A DNA stretch of 24,060 bases. It comes from an uncultured Clostridia bacterium. Lineage in GTDB: Bacteria > Bacillota > Clostridia > TANB77 > CAG-508. Numbering within the stretch: the stretch's first letter is position 1; the number at the start of each line of letters is the position of its first letter. The notes under the pieces were generated by a model. It worked only from the letters and a program-made list of their open reading frames with translations. It did no database searches and was not told where the DNA came from. Position numbers and translations under genes: made by a program. Positions 7,588-15,881 of the stretch are shown here, piece after piece. Location: assembly GCA_944386335.1 (NCBI GenBank), contig CALXAQ010000081.1, positions 1-24,060 on the forward strand, read 5' to 3'.

Positions 7588-7794
7588 ATGTTACGTTTTA
7601 TCTTTCCTATGGGAGAGACCTCTGTCTCTTCTTGTTCCCATTTAAAAATTGTGTCCATTCGAGAGTTTTTGGAAGAGAATGGATACCAACATCATTTTGA
7701 CGACGCTGGTGTTATGAGTTATTCTATAAAAGACATGAACTTTTATTTGAAATTACAAGCATACATTTACCAGACTCTTACCAAGAAATTATAA
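7588..7794 (+). CDS. Small protein of unknown function (68 aa)
   Basis: I do not recognise this protein. It has 68 residues and no membrane segment; it opens MLRFIFPMGETS, has a polar middle with SIREFLEENGYQHHFDDAG, and ends in a probable helix with KLQAYIYQTLTKKL. TTGGAGGAAACCAA gives a strong ribosome site before the ATG. It lies 30 nt downstream of the 80-aa gene and just before a long bidirectional terminator, so the two form a closed transcription unit. The two proteins do not resemble each other. The organisation (tiny, paired, self-contained) would suit a toxin-antitoxin or regulatory pair, but nothing in the sequence proves it. Confidence 0.7.
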   Translation: MLRFIFPMGETSVSSCSHLKIVSIREFLEENGYQHHFDDAGVMSYSIKDMNFYLKLQAYIYQTLTKKL

Positions 7795-7800
7795 TGGGAA

Positions 7801-7840
7801 AAAACAAGGATGCAGTTTTCAACTGTATCCTTGTTTTTTT
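7801..7840. terminator. Bidirectional terminator between the small genes and smc
   Basis: A 17-bp stem (7801-7817 with 7821-7837, one G/T wobble) closes a 3-nt loop. The plus strand ends in a run of T and the minus strand has the matching A-side run, so it can end transcription from both convergent sides. It directly abuts the smc stop codon. Confidence 0.9.
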
Positions 7841-10800
7841 ATGAAGTAAGTCTCATAGATAATAGTTTACTAATACCATTTTCCTCCATAGTTACACCAT
7901 ATACAGCATCTCCAGCCTCCATTGTTCCTTTTCTATGAGTAATGACTAAAAATTGTGTTTCTTTGCCAAACTTTTTTAAATATTCTGCAAAACGATACAC
8001 ATTTACATCATCTAATGCCGCTTCTATCTCATCTAGAATGCAAAAAGGTGCTGGATTAATTTTTAAAATGGCAAATAATAGTGCAATAGCCGTAAAGGCT
8101 CTTTCTCCTCCTGACAACAACATCATATTTTGTAGCTTTTTTCCTGTGGGTTGCACTTGAATATCTATCCCACATTCTAAAATATTGTCCTCATCTTCTA
8201 AAATCAGTTCTGCCTTTCCTCCACCAAATAATTCAACAAATACTTCATTAAAATTGTGATTTATCACTTTAAATTTTTCTGCAAATTGCTGCTTCATGGT
8301 TTCTGTCATTTCTGTAATCATTTTTCTTAAATTAGCTGCTGCATTTTCTAAATCTAATCTCTGATCTGACATAAAATCATATCTTTCCTTAGTTTTTTTG
8401 TACTCCTCTATAGCATCTATATGAATACTCCCTAAATCTCTAATAGCATTTCTTAATTGATTCACCTGTTTTGTTGCTTGTTGTATATTATTTGGTTTAT
8501 GATACCCTTCTGCATGATTTGGTGTTATTTCATACTCTTCCCATAAAGTATCTATACTGTCTTGTATATCTTGTTCTATTTTGCCTTTTTTAATGTCTAG
8601 CTTTACTATTTGCTCTTTTAAATCCTCTAATACTTTAAATTGATTTTGTATCTCTTCTTCTTTTTTTCTTAATGCTTGTTGCCTATCCATTCTAGTTTGT
8701 TTACAATTTTCTACTCTCTCTTTATCTGTTTCTATTTGTTTTTTTATTTCTTCTATTTTTACTTCTAATTGTTGTATTTTATCTTGTAATTCTAAATTTT
8801 CTTGTTTTGCTCTTTCTACTTGTTCTTTCTTACTTTCCTTACTATTGTTTTGGTTTTGTATATCTTGCTCTATTCTTTCTAGCATTTCTTCCATAGACAT
8901 TTGGCTCTCATCAAAAGAGGAAACAGATATTTTTAAGTTTGTAATATCTAAGTTTAAGTCATCTATATAATTTTGATTATCTTGATTAACTTTCACAAAC
9001 TCTTCAATTTCTAATTGTAATTTTTCTATTTCTTGTGTTAATTTTTGAATTTTTTCTTCTAATCTTTGCTTTTCTTCTCTATTTTCTTGTTTTTGTCTCT
9101 TTATTTTTTGCTCTTCTTCTTTTTGTTTAGTAAGTCTTTGTTCCCATTTTTGAATATTATCTTCTAATGCAATTAATTTTTGTTTTTCTTCTGCATAAGT
9201 AGTTTCTATTTTCTGCCTTTTCTTTTGTAACATATCTACTTTATTCAAAAGGGTTTGCATAGAATTTTCATAATCATCTTTTTGTTTTTCCTGTATGGCT
9301 AAATCCTTTTTCATTATTTGCAATTCTTTTTCTAATTCCTCTATCTCTCTGCTTCTTCCTAATATATTAACAGTTTTAGTGGCTATGCTTCCACCTGTCA
9401 TACTACCTGAACTATTAATAATATCTCCTTGTAAAGTAACAATACGAAAAGCATAATGATTTTGTTTAGCAAGTTGAATAGCTGTTTCCATATTCTCTAC
9501 CACTACAGTTCTTCCCAATAAATTTAATATAATTTCTGCATACTGTTTTTGACAATTTACTAGTTCAGATGCTATTCCAACAATTCCATCTATTCCTCGC
9601 TGATCTATTTTATCTAAATTTTTTCCCTTAACACTAGTTATTGGTAAAAAAGAAGCTCTTCCCAAATTTTTATCTCGCAAATATTGTATTAGTTTTTTAG
9701 CATCATCTTCTGTCTCTGTTACAATGTTTTGAAGGCTTGCTCCTAACGCCATTTCTATCGCTACTTCATGTTCCTTTTTTACAGAAATTAAATTAGCAAG
9801 TACTCCATGCATACCTTTTCTTAAATATTCTTCTTTTTCACAAGCTAGTAGTAAACCTTTTACACTTTTGGTGTATCCTTCTTTTTCTTTCTCTGTTTCT
9901 TCTAAAAATTGCTTCCTAGATTCTTTCATTCTTATGTTATAAGAAATCTGATTAATTTGTGTTTCAAAAGCTTTTCTAATTTGCTCACTTTTCTTACTTT
10001 CCTGTTCTATTTGTTCTTGTTCTTGAATTATTTCTTTTCTATTTTTTTCTATTGTGTAAAAAGCGTTGCTTACTTCTTGCTTTTGGATACGATAACCATC
10101 TAGTTCAGAAATAATACTTGCTATTTCTTGCTTTAAAGTTTTTTCTCTTTTTTGCAAACTCTCCCATTGCATATCTTGTGCATTTATTTTTCCTGCTATT
10201 TCATATTTCTCATTTATATTTTCCTCTACTATTTTCTTTTTTCCTTCTATTTCCAATTCCTTATGTGTCAATTTTTGCGTTATTTCTTGTAATTCTTCTT
10301 CTTTTTGCTTTAATTCCTCTTCAAACTTCTTTCTGTTTTCTGTTAAATTTTGCTTTTTATCCTGTTTTTGTTTTTTCTCTTCTTCTAATTCTTGTATTCG
10401 CTTATCCACTTCCTGTATTTCTTCTGCAAAACGATTTTTATTTTCTTCATTACTCTTTTTTTTTTGTTTTGCTACATTTATTTCTGCATACATTCTTTCT
10501 ATTTGATTGCTATTTTCCAATTTTTCATTTTGCATTTCTTCTATCTTCTGTGTTATTTGATTAATTTCTTCATTCCATTTTTCCTTTAAATGATTACATT
10601 CTTCTTGTTTTATATTCTCCGTATTGTATTGTGCTTGCATTATTTCTTCATCTTTTACAATAGATTGTAATTTTTCTTTATATGTTTCTATATTGTGCAA
10701 AAATAATCCTATTTCTACATTTTTTAATTCTTCACGTAAATCTAAAAATTTTTTTGCTTTTTCTGATTGCAATTTTAAGGGTTCAATGGTTGCTTCAATT

Positions 10801-11390
10801 TCTGATAAGATATCATTAATACGAAGTAGATTTAGCTTAGTTTGCTCTAACTTTTTTTCTGTTTCTGCTTTTCTCGTCCTATATTTTACAATGCCTGCTG
10901 CTTCTTCAAATATTCTTCTTCTATCTTCAGATTTATTACTTAAAATTTCGTCAATTTTACCTTGTCCAATAATAGAATATCCATCTTTTCCAATACCTGT
11001 ATCCATAAACAACTCTAAAATATCTTTTAGACGGCAAGGTGTTTTATTAATAAAATAGCCAGTCTCTCCACTTCTATATAGCTTTCTTGTTACAGTTACC
11101 TCGTTATATTCAATAGGAAGTTTTCCATCTGTGTTATCAATTACAATAGACACCTCTGCAAAACCTAAAGATTTTCTATTTTGCGTTCCCGCAAAAATAA
11201 TATCAGAAGAACTACTGCCTCTTAAAGATTTCATACTCTGCTCTCCCAGCACCCATCTGATACTATCTGATATGTTACTTTTCCCAGAACCATTTGGCCC
11301 AATTACTGCTGTAATTCCTGGTCTAAATTCTAATACTGTTCTATCTGCAAACGACTTAAAGCCTTGCAATTCTAATCGTTTTAAATACAT
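7839..11390 (-). CDS. smc: Chromosome segregation ATPase SMC
   Basis: This is a full-length SMC of 1183 residues. The N-terminal head has MYLKRLELQGFKSFADRT and Walker A GPNGSGKS (31-38). Long coiled coils flank a hinge at roughly 515-680 (GVLANLISVKKEHEVAIEMA region). The C-terminal head has the ABC signature LSGGERA from 1092 and Walker B ending in CILDE (about 1117-1121), followed by AALDD and the ITHRK switch. SMC dimers with ScpA and ScpB load near parS sites and organise the chromosome. I place the start at ATG 11390 rather than an in-frame GTG at 11399: AAAGGTG lies 6 nt before the ATG, and family members begin M-[YF]-LKRL. The gene has its own promoter and terminator and is not in the usual rnc-smc-ftsY order here. 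Confidence 0.97.
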   Translation of the reverse strand: MYLKRLELQGFKSFADRTVLEFRPGITAVIGPNGSGKSNISDSIRWVLGEQSMKSLRGSSSSDIIFAGTQNRKSLGFAEVSIVIDNTDGKLPIEYNEVTVTRKLYRSGETGYFINKTPCRLKDILELFMDTGIGKDGYSIIGQGKIDEILSNKSEDRRRIFEEAAGIVKYRTRKAETEKKLEQTKLNLLRINDILSEIEATIEPLKLQSEKAKKFLDLREELKNVEIGLFLHNIETYKEKLQSIVKDEEIMQAQYNTENIKQEECNHLKEKWNEEINQITQKIEEMQNEKLENSNQIERMYAEINVAKQKKKSNEENKNRFAEEIQEVDKRIQELEEEKKQKQDKKQNLTENRKKFEEELKQKEEELQEITQKLTHKELEIEGKKKIVEENINEKYEIAGKINAQDMQWESLQKREKTLKQEIASIISELDGYRIQKQEVSNAFYTIEKNRKEIIQEQEQIEQESKKSEQIRKAFETQINQISYNIRMKESRKQFLEETEKEKEGYTKSVKGLLLACEKEEYLRKGMHGVLANLISVKKEHEVAIEMALGASLQNIVTETEDDAKKLIQYLRDKNLGRASFLPITSVKGKNLDKIDQRGIDGIVGIASELVNCQKQYAEIILNLLGRTVVVENMETAIQLAKQNHYAFRIVTLQGDIINSSGSMTGGSIATKTVNILGRSREIEELEKELQIMKKDLAIQEKQKDDYENSMQTLLNKVDMLQKKRQKIETTYAEEKQKLIALEDNIQKWEQRLTKQKEEEQKIKRQKQENREEKQRLEEKIQKLTQEIEKLQLEIEEFVKVNQDNQNYIDDLNLDITNLKISVSSFDESQMSMEEMLERIEQDIQNQNNSKESKKEQVERAKQENLELQDKIQQLEVKIEEIKKQIETDKERVENCKQTRMDRQQALRKKEEEIQNQFKVLEDLKEQIVKLDIKKGKIEQDIQDSIDTLWEEYEITPNHAEGYHKPNNIQQATKQVNQLRNAIRDLGSIHIDAIEEYKKTKERYDFMSDQRLDLENAAANLRKMITEMTETMKQQFAEKFKVINHNFNEVFVELFGGGKAELILEDEDNILECGIDIQVQPTGKKLQNMMLLSGGERAFTAIALLFAILKINPAPFCILDEIEAALDDVNVYRFAEYLKKFGKETQFLVITHRKGTMEAGDAVYGVTMEENGISKLLSMRLTS

Positions 11391-11427
11391 ACTCTTCACC
11401 TTTATTCATTTGTCGTTTTTTACTTAA

Positions 11428-11456
11428 ATTATATCGATACTCTCACGAAAAGTCAA
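11428..11456 (-). promoter_or_regulatory. Promoter of smc
   Basis: On the minus strand TTGACT (11456-11451), a 17-bp spacer and a perfect TATAAT (11433-11428), about 38 bp before the smc start codon. It is back to back with the HD-GYP gene promoter, the two -35 boxes being only 14 bp apart. Confidence 0.8.
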
Positions 11457-11470
11457 GTTGAAGTTTTGTC

Positions 11471-11499
11471 TTGTTTTTTCTTTTAACTCGTGCTATGAT
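11471..11499 (+). promoter_or_regulatory. Promoter of the HD-GYP gene
   Basis: TTGTTT (11471-11476), a 17-bp spacer and TATGAT (11494-11499), 26 bp before the ATG. It is divergent from the smc promoter. The closeness of the two would allow one regulator to act on both. Confidence 0.6.
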
Positions 11500-11525
11500 A
11501 AAGAAAAAAACAAAAGAGGTAAAGT

Positions 11526-12467
11526 ATGAACGATAAAATTGATTTTTATAGTACTACTAACTTAAAATCTTATAACTTAGATTCTACCATGCGTTATCAA
11601 TTAGCTATGTTAGAAAATTTAGATCCTTTTACCAGGAAACATAGCGAAAATGTAGCTAATTTAGTGTGTAGAATGTGTGAATATTTAAAATGTAAAAAAG
11701 TATATACAGTATATGCTACTATTTGTGGATATTTGCATGATATAGGTAAACTAAAAATTCCTTATGAAATCTTGTCTAAGCCAGATGCTTTAACACCTGA
11801 AGAATACGAAATTATGAAAAGACATACTACCATTGGTTATGATATGTGTATGCATGATTTAGAGTTACGTCCTTATGCAGATGGCCCACTTTATCATCAC
11901 GAAGCTTTAAACGGAACTGGTTATCCCCAAGGATTAACCAAAAAAGATATTCCTTATGTTGCTCAAATTATTCGTGTAGCAGACGAATATGACGCTATTG
12001 TTACTAAAAGACAATACAAAACCCACATTAATATCTCTGAAACTTTAAAAGAATTAATAAAAGATGCACAACCTGATGAATATTTAAAACCAATCGCTCT
12101 TGATATGCTAAAAGAAAATTATAAAGTAGGAAAAATAGATAGTACCGCTCTAAAGGCTCTTTTTAAAGTAGTAGTTGATGATATTTATTATGAAATTGCC
12201 TGTGTAATGGATTATATTAATTTTCTAAAAGATGAAATTAAACGATTAAGAACAGTAGAAAAATACGATGACAAACGAAATAAAGCAAAAAAGGAAGCTG
12301 AAAAAAAATATTATGCAGAAGGAATGAAAATTCTCTTAAAACAAGGAGAAACATTAGAAAATTATAAGCAAATTTTAGAAGAATATATGACTGCTATAGA
12401 TACAAGAGAACATGTAAAAAAGCGTCTATATGATGAAATTAAGATTATAAAAAAATTAAAAGTATAA
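11526..12467 (+). CDS. HD-GYP-type cyclic-dinucleotide phosphodiesterase with C-terminal helical extension
   Basis: This 313-residue protein holds a complete HD-GYP core. It has His39 (RKHSENVA), the HD pair His71-Asp72 with Lys75 (LHDIGK), His100 (MKRHTTIG), His124-His125, the GYP loop GTGYP (130-134) and Asp153 (VADEYDA). HD-GYP enzymes hydrolyse c-di-GMP or related cyclic dinucleotides at a metal centre. There is no receiver, PAS or membrane domain, only about 30 residues in front. Residues about 215-313 form a charged helical tail rich in Lys and Glu, likely coiled coil. The ribosome site is AAAAGAGGTAAAGT before the ATG. It is a single gene, divergent from smc and convergent with ndoA, ending at a repeat pair that contains a terminator. 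The substrate is inferred from the family. Confidence 0.85.
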   Translation: MNDKIDFYSTTNLKSYNLDSTMRYQLAMLENLDPFTRKHSENVANLVCRMCEYLKCKKVYTVYATICGYLHDIGKLKIPYEILSKPDALTPEEYEIMKRHTTIGYDMCMHDLELRPYADGPLYHHEALNGTGYPQGLTKKDIPYVAQIIRVADEYDAIVTKRQYKTHINISETLKELIKDAQPDEYLKPIALDMLKENYKVGKIDSTALKALFKVVVDDIYYEIACVMDYINFLKDEIKRLRTVEKYDDKRNKAKKEAEKKYYAEGMKILLKQGETLENYKQILEEYMTAIDTREHVKKRLYDEIKIIKKLKV

Positions 12468-12477
12468 ACCGTTTTCA

Positions 12478-12607
12478 TTTGCAATTTAGGGACGTTCCTT
12501 AAATTGCAAACATATAAAAAGCGAAAAAGTTTTCTTACAAACATAAGAAAAGTTTTCTCGCTATTTTTTGCATTTATACAATTTAAGGAACGTCCCTAAA
12601 TTGCAAA
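12478..12607. repeat. Inverted pair of palindromic repeat arms, copy 1
   Basis: Arm A (12478-12510) is itself a palindrome: an 11-bp stem TTTGCAATTTA / TAAATTGCAAA around GGGACGTTCCT. Arm B (about 12577-12607) is the same sequence inverted, with one change in its outer stem. Both contain the 19-nt core TTTAGGGACGTTCCTTAAA, which is also found in the second pair at 19092-19235. The pair starts 10 bp after the HD-GYP stop codon and ends 10 bp before the ndoA stop codon, so it fills the convergent gap. A terminator hairpin sits between the arms. It resembles REP/BIME-type or MITE-type mobile repeats, but no transposase is in the window. Confidence 0.85.
12516..12569. terminator. Bidirectional terminator inside repeat pair 1
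   Basis: The arms 12520-12537 and 12544-12562 form a stem of about 17 bp (one bulge, one mismatch) with a 6-nt loop. T6 follows on the plus strand (12564-12569) and A5 precedes (12516-12520), giving U5 in the minus transcript. It would stop both the HD-GYP and the ndoA transcripts. Confidence 0.85.
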
Positions 12608-12616
12608 TTGTAAAGG

Positions 12617-12961
12617 TTATAATCCAAAACTAACGCCTAGTGCATTATTAATTTTTTCCATTACTCCCTCATCATCAATATGCCCAATCTTTTCTTTTAA
12701 TCTGCTTTTATCAATAGTACGAATTTGCTCTGTTAGCACAATCGAATCTGCTTTTAATCCATTATTTTGTGAGCCTATTTCTATATGAGTAGGTAATTTA
12801 TTTTTTCCTGTCTGAGAGGTAATTGCTGCTGCAATTACAGTGGGACTATGCTTATTTCCTATATCATTTTGTATGATAATAACCGGTCTAATTCCTCCTT
12901 GTTCTGAACCTATTACAGGACTCAAATCTGCATAAAACATATCTCCTCTTTTTATTACCAT
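12617..12961 (-). CDS. ndoA: MazF/PemK-family endoribonuclease toxin (NdoA-type), no antitoxin beside it
   Basis: This 114-residue protein closely follows Bacillus NdoA: KRGDMFYADLSPVIGSEQGG, then IRPVIIIQND, AAITSQ, KLPTHIEI, TEQIRTIDKSRL and a final helix. The conserved Arg (in RPV) and Ser/Thr region (ITSQ) used in catalysis are present. The family are homodimeric, sequence-specific mRNA interferases held in check by a small upstream antitoxin (NdoAI in Bacillus). Here the upstream neighbour is a GerS-like gene 69 bp away, and that gap is too short for an antitoxin gene. The ribosome site is TAGGAGTG. The toxin gene is the last of a long minus-strand run and ends at repeat pair 1. Any antitoxin must be elsewhere, or the toxin is controlled in another way. 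Confidence 0.92.
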   Translation of the reverse strand: MVIKRGDMFYADLSPVIGSEQGGIRPVIIIQNDIGNKHSPTVIAAAITSQTGKNKLPTHIEIGSQNNGLKADSIVLTEQIRTIDKSRLKEKIGHIDDEGVMEKINNALGVSFGL

Positions 12962-13030
12962 TTGTGAATCACTCCTACTATTTTTACGTATCGAAAGTGC
13001 TTTTTTTATTCATTTTAAATATGCGTATTC

Positions 13031-13648
13031 TTAAGATATTTCTATCTTAGTATATGATATGTATACTCGTATATTTTGGTTAATATCTTGGACAATTAAT
13101 TTTGTTGGTTTACCTGTTTTTTTATTTATATATAATTTTTTGTAAACACTATATTTATTTCCTGTTTCATTTTTAACTTCTAATATAATTTCTTCTTGCT
13201 CTGTACTACTCTTTTTATTTTCATAAGTTTGATAGTCTATAACAAAACTATTTAGCCATAAGTCATTACTAACCATATAAGAATAATTCTCATATAATGT
13301 AGTAAGATTTAACTTCTGATGAATAAGCCTCAAATTTTGTCCATCATATTCTGTTATCACACCTGCAATATATTCTGGTTCTATTACTTCTTGTTTCTCT
13401 ATATTGGGTTTTTTGTAAGTTTGTTTTAATTTATATTGATTCTCATTTTTATTACTCTGTACTTCTACTTCTATTTCTGCTATATATTGGTTCATATTTA
13501 AAATGTTTTGTATAATTTCTTCTTCCGATCGACTAATTATAGTATTTCCATTTTCTTTGGTTTTATCACAAAAAATGAAAAAAATAAAAAAGGAAATAAT
13601 GATACTTCCTATAAGAAAAATAGATAGAATTTTTATATTTTTCTGCAT
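13031..13648 (-). CDS. GerS-like / LolA-fold exported protein
   Basis: This 205-residue protein has a basic start and a hydrophobic segment (about residues 6-26) ending in FFIFC. The Cys could be lipidated, but the preceding residues do not fit a classic lipobox. The rest has the alternating strands of LolA-like proteins: YIAEIEVEVQS, YKLKQTYKKP, AGVITEYDGQNLRLIHQ, and a late YKKLYINKKTGKPTKLIVQD. This pattern is shared with the germination lipoprotein GerS of Clostridioides difficile and its relatives, so I call it GerS-like. A role in spore germination is possible but unproven, because the same fold occurs in other lipoprotein-handling proteins. A strong AGGAGGGG precedes the ATG. It is 35 nt after dusB and 69 nt before ndoA, probably in the same transcript. 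Confidence 0.65.
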   Translation of the reverse strand: MQKNIKILSIFLIGSIIISFFIFFIFCDKTKENGNTIISRSEEEIIQNILNMNQYIAEIEVEVQSNKNENQYKLKQTYKKPNIEKQEVIEPEYIAGVITEYDGQNLRLIHQKLNLTTLYENYSYMVSNDLWLNSFVIDYQTYENKKSSTEQEEIILEVKNETGNKYSVYKKLYINKKTGKPTKLIVQDINQNIRVYISYTKIEIS

Positions 13649-13683
13649 ATAATATTTTCCCCTCCTGTTATTTCTTATTCTAT

Positions 13684-14670
13684 CTATATTCCTAAATTCT
13701 GAAAGTATTCAGTAAAGCTTCCTTCTAATTCCTTTTTTGTTTCTATTTTATTTACTTTTTCTCTCATTTTAGCTGCTTCTGGCATATTTTTTAAATAAGC
13801 ACACATATGCTTTCTTAGTTCTTTGATTCCTACTGTTTCCCCTTTTTCTTCTACCTCCCATTCTATATGCTGCAATATAGTTTGTAACCTTTCTTTATTA
13901 CTAATTGGCTGTATTTCTTTTCCCTGTAAAAAATCGACTATTTCTCGTAATAACCATGGATTACCTATTGCTGCTCTTCCTACCATAATCCCATCTACTT
14001 TGGTTTGTTGTAGCATAGCTACGGCATCTTCTTTACTTTGAATATCTCCATTTCCAATAACAGGAATGGATACATTTTCTTTTACTTCTTTAATAATTTC
14101 CCAATTCGCCTTTCCTGTATAGTATTCATCTCTAGTTCTTCCATGAATGGTAATAGCACTTACACCTGCTCTTTCCATACGTTTAGCTGCTTCTATTGCC
14201 ACAATATGTTCTTTATCCCAACCTATCCTCATTTTTACTGTAATAGGCACTTCTCCTGCCTCCTGTACTGCTACTTTTGCCAATTCTTCTGCTAAGGGTA
14301 AGTCTAAAAGTAATTTACTACCTTCTCCATTTTTTACAATTTTAGGTGCTGGACATCCCATATTTATATCAATTATTTTTGCTCCCTTTTCTTTTAGTAC
14401 TTTTACTGCATGGCCAAGTGCTTGTCTATCATTTCCAAAAATTTGCACTGACACAGGTTCTAATTCTCCATCTCTATTCCATAAAGAAAATGTTTTTTGG
14501 TCTTGATAAAAAATTCCTTTACTGCTAATCATTTCTGTACAAACTAGACCTACTCCTCCTATTTGTTTTACAATTCTACGAAAAGCATTATCTGTAATTC
14601 CTGCCATAGGGGCTAGCATCACATTATTTTCTAAAATAATATTTCCTATTTTTAATGAATGTAATAACAC
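13684..14670 (-). CDS. dusB: tRNA-dihydrouridine synthase
   Basis: This 328-residue enzyme reduces specific uridines in the tRNA D-loop to dihydrouridine with FMN and NADPH. The TIM barrel shows LAPMAGITDNAFRR at the start, the catalytic Cys106 in DINMGCPAPK, the KNGEGSKLL stretch, ITIHGRTRDEYY, VIGNGDI and MVGRAAIGNPW (the FMN phosphate site). A helical tRNA-binding domain follows (about residues 250-328, with LRKHM and KNMPEA). The length is normal. The start is GTG with AAAGGTAG upstream. It follows rodA by 62 bp containing a hairpin and precedes the GerS-like gene. The DusB subtype is assigned by similarity to the Firmicute type. Confidence 0.93.
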   Translation of the reverse strand: MLLHSLKIGNIILENNVMLAPMAGITDNAFRRIVKQIGGVGLVCTEMISSKGIFYQDQKTFSLWNRDGELEPVSVQIFGNDRQALGHAVKVLKEKGAKIIDINMGCPAPKIVKNGEGSKLLLDLPLAEELAKVAVQEAGEVPITVKMRIGWDKEHIVAIEAAKRMERAGVSAITIHGRTRDEYYTGKANWEIIKEVKENVSIPVIGNGDIQSKEDAVAMLQQTKVDGIMVGRAAIGNPWLLREIVDFLQGKEIQPISNKERLQTILQHIEWEVEEKGETVGIKELRKHMCAYLKNMPEAAKMREKVNKIETKKELEGSFTEYFQNLGI

Positions 14671-14698
14671 AATTTTTCTACCTTTCTATTGTGAACAA

Positions 14699-14727
14699 CT
14701 GCCAAAAAGGTCTAGCCCTTTTGGCAG
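14699..14727. other. Hairpin in the rodA-dusB gap
   Basis: CTGCCAAAAAGG (14699-14710) pairs with CCCTTTTGGCAG (14716-14727) with one mismatch around a 5-nt loop. It lies 5 nt after the rodA stop and 29 nt before the dusB GTG. No T run follows on either strand, so it is more likely an mRNA-stability or processing element, or a leaky terminator, than a full stop. Confidence 0.5.
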
Positions 14728-14732
14728 CAATT

Positions 14733-15839
14733 CTATTCTATAAATATCGCTTTTTGTCTTCTTCCGCTAATATTTAATAACAAAGCTATTAAAATTAAAT
14801 TAGTAAGTAGAGAACTTCCTCCATAACTTACAAATGGCAAAGGAACTCCTGTTATCGGAAGCAAACCTATTGTCATTCCTATATTTTCTACCATATGAAA
14901 TAAAAAAATACCTGCTATTCCTGCTGCTATATAAGAACCAAGGTCATCTTTTGCTGTTTTAGCTACATAAATTGCTTTTGTAATAAGTACCACGTAAACG
15001 ATAACAATTCCTGCTGTTGCTATAAATCCCATTTCTTCTCCTATAACCGAAAAAATAAAGTCTGTTGTTTTAGGATATAAAAATCCCAGTTGTGTTTGGT
15101 TTCCTTTTAATAATCCCATTCCTAGTAACTGTCCAGAACCAATAGCTAATTTAGACTGTATTACATTATAACCCGCACCTCTTGGATCTAAGTCTGGATT
15201 CAAAAAGACATCTATTCTTGTTTTTGCATGCTCTGGTAATATAAAAAAATATAATATAGGAACTGCAATTAATATAACTACTATTGCCCCAATAATATAT
15301 CTTTTTTTTATTCCTGCTACAAATAACATAAAAACTGTAGCCATTATAAAAGCAAGTGCTGTTCCATAATCTGGTTGTTTCACAATTAAAAGTACTGGTA
15401 CAGCCACAATACTAAGTACTAGTAAGAGTCTTGTTGGTCTACTAAGTTCATCTCTGCCTTTTGTTTGTATTTTTGTAATTGCTAGTGCAAATACAATCGT
15501 CACAAAAATTTTAGCAAATTCCGATGGTTGAATAGAAAATCCTCCAAGATTAAACCAACTACTTGCACCATTAATAGGTTCTGTAAATAAAACAGCCACT
15601 AACAATATCAATACAATTCCATATATAATAGGTGATACTTTAGCTATCCATTCATAGTCTATCCATATCACCATTATCATAATGGGAATACTAATGCAAA
15701 GCCACATAATTTGTTTTTTTAAATCTTCATACTCTGTACTCTGTGTTGCTGAAAATAGTGCTACCACCCCTATACCAATAAGTAAGATAGTGCAGATTAG
15801 TATTCCCCACTCTATATTTTTCCAAACTTTTTTTCTCAC
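14733..15839 (-). CDS. rodA: RodA, SEDS peptidoglycan glycosyltransferase
   Basis: This 368-residue protein has about ten membrane segments and the SEDS signatures GASSWFNLGGFSIQPSEFAK (91-110), KTTDFIFSVIGEEMG, and near the end TGVPLPFVSYGGSS. RodA polymerises lipid II into glycan strands during elongation, working with a class B PBP and the MreB system. It is called RodA rather than FtsW or SpoVE because it sits directly after minD-minE, a typical clostridial order, and because of its compact length. Its start is GTG with AAGGAAGG upstream. It lies 42 nt after minE, so the three genes probably share the minD promoter. Confidence 0.92.
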   Translation of the reverse strand: MRKKVWKNIEWGILICTILLIGIGVVALFSATQSTEYEDLKKQIMWLCISIPIMIMVIWIDYEWIAKVSPIIYGIVLILLVAVLFTEPINGASSWFNLGGFSIQPSEFAKIFVTIVFALAITKIQTKGRDELSRPTRLLLVLSIVAVPVLLIVKQPDYGTALAFIMATVFMLFVAGIKKRYIIGAIVVILIAVPILYFFILPEHAKTRIDVFLNPDLDPRGAGYNVIQSKLAIGSGQLLGMGLLKGNQTQLGFLYPKTTDFIFSVIGEEMGFIATAGIVIVYVVLITKAIYVAKTAKDDLGSYIAAGIAGIFLFHMVENIGMTIGLLPITGVPLPFVSYGGSSLLTNLILIALLLNISGRRQKAIFIE

Positions 15840-15881
15840 GCTTTTTATCCTTCCTTTTTATAAAATTTGGTTGGATTTTAG

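Noticed and set aside
9909..11058. Several open plus-strand frames opposite smc (for example 10118-10564)
   Set aside because: They are Phe/Leu/Ser-rich antisense reflections of the Lys/Glu-rich coiled coil, with no ribosome sites.
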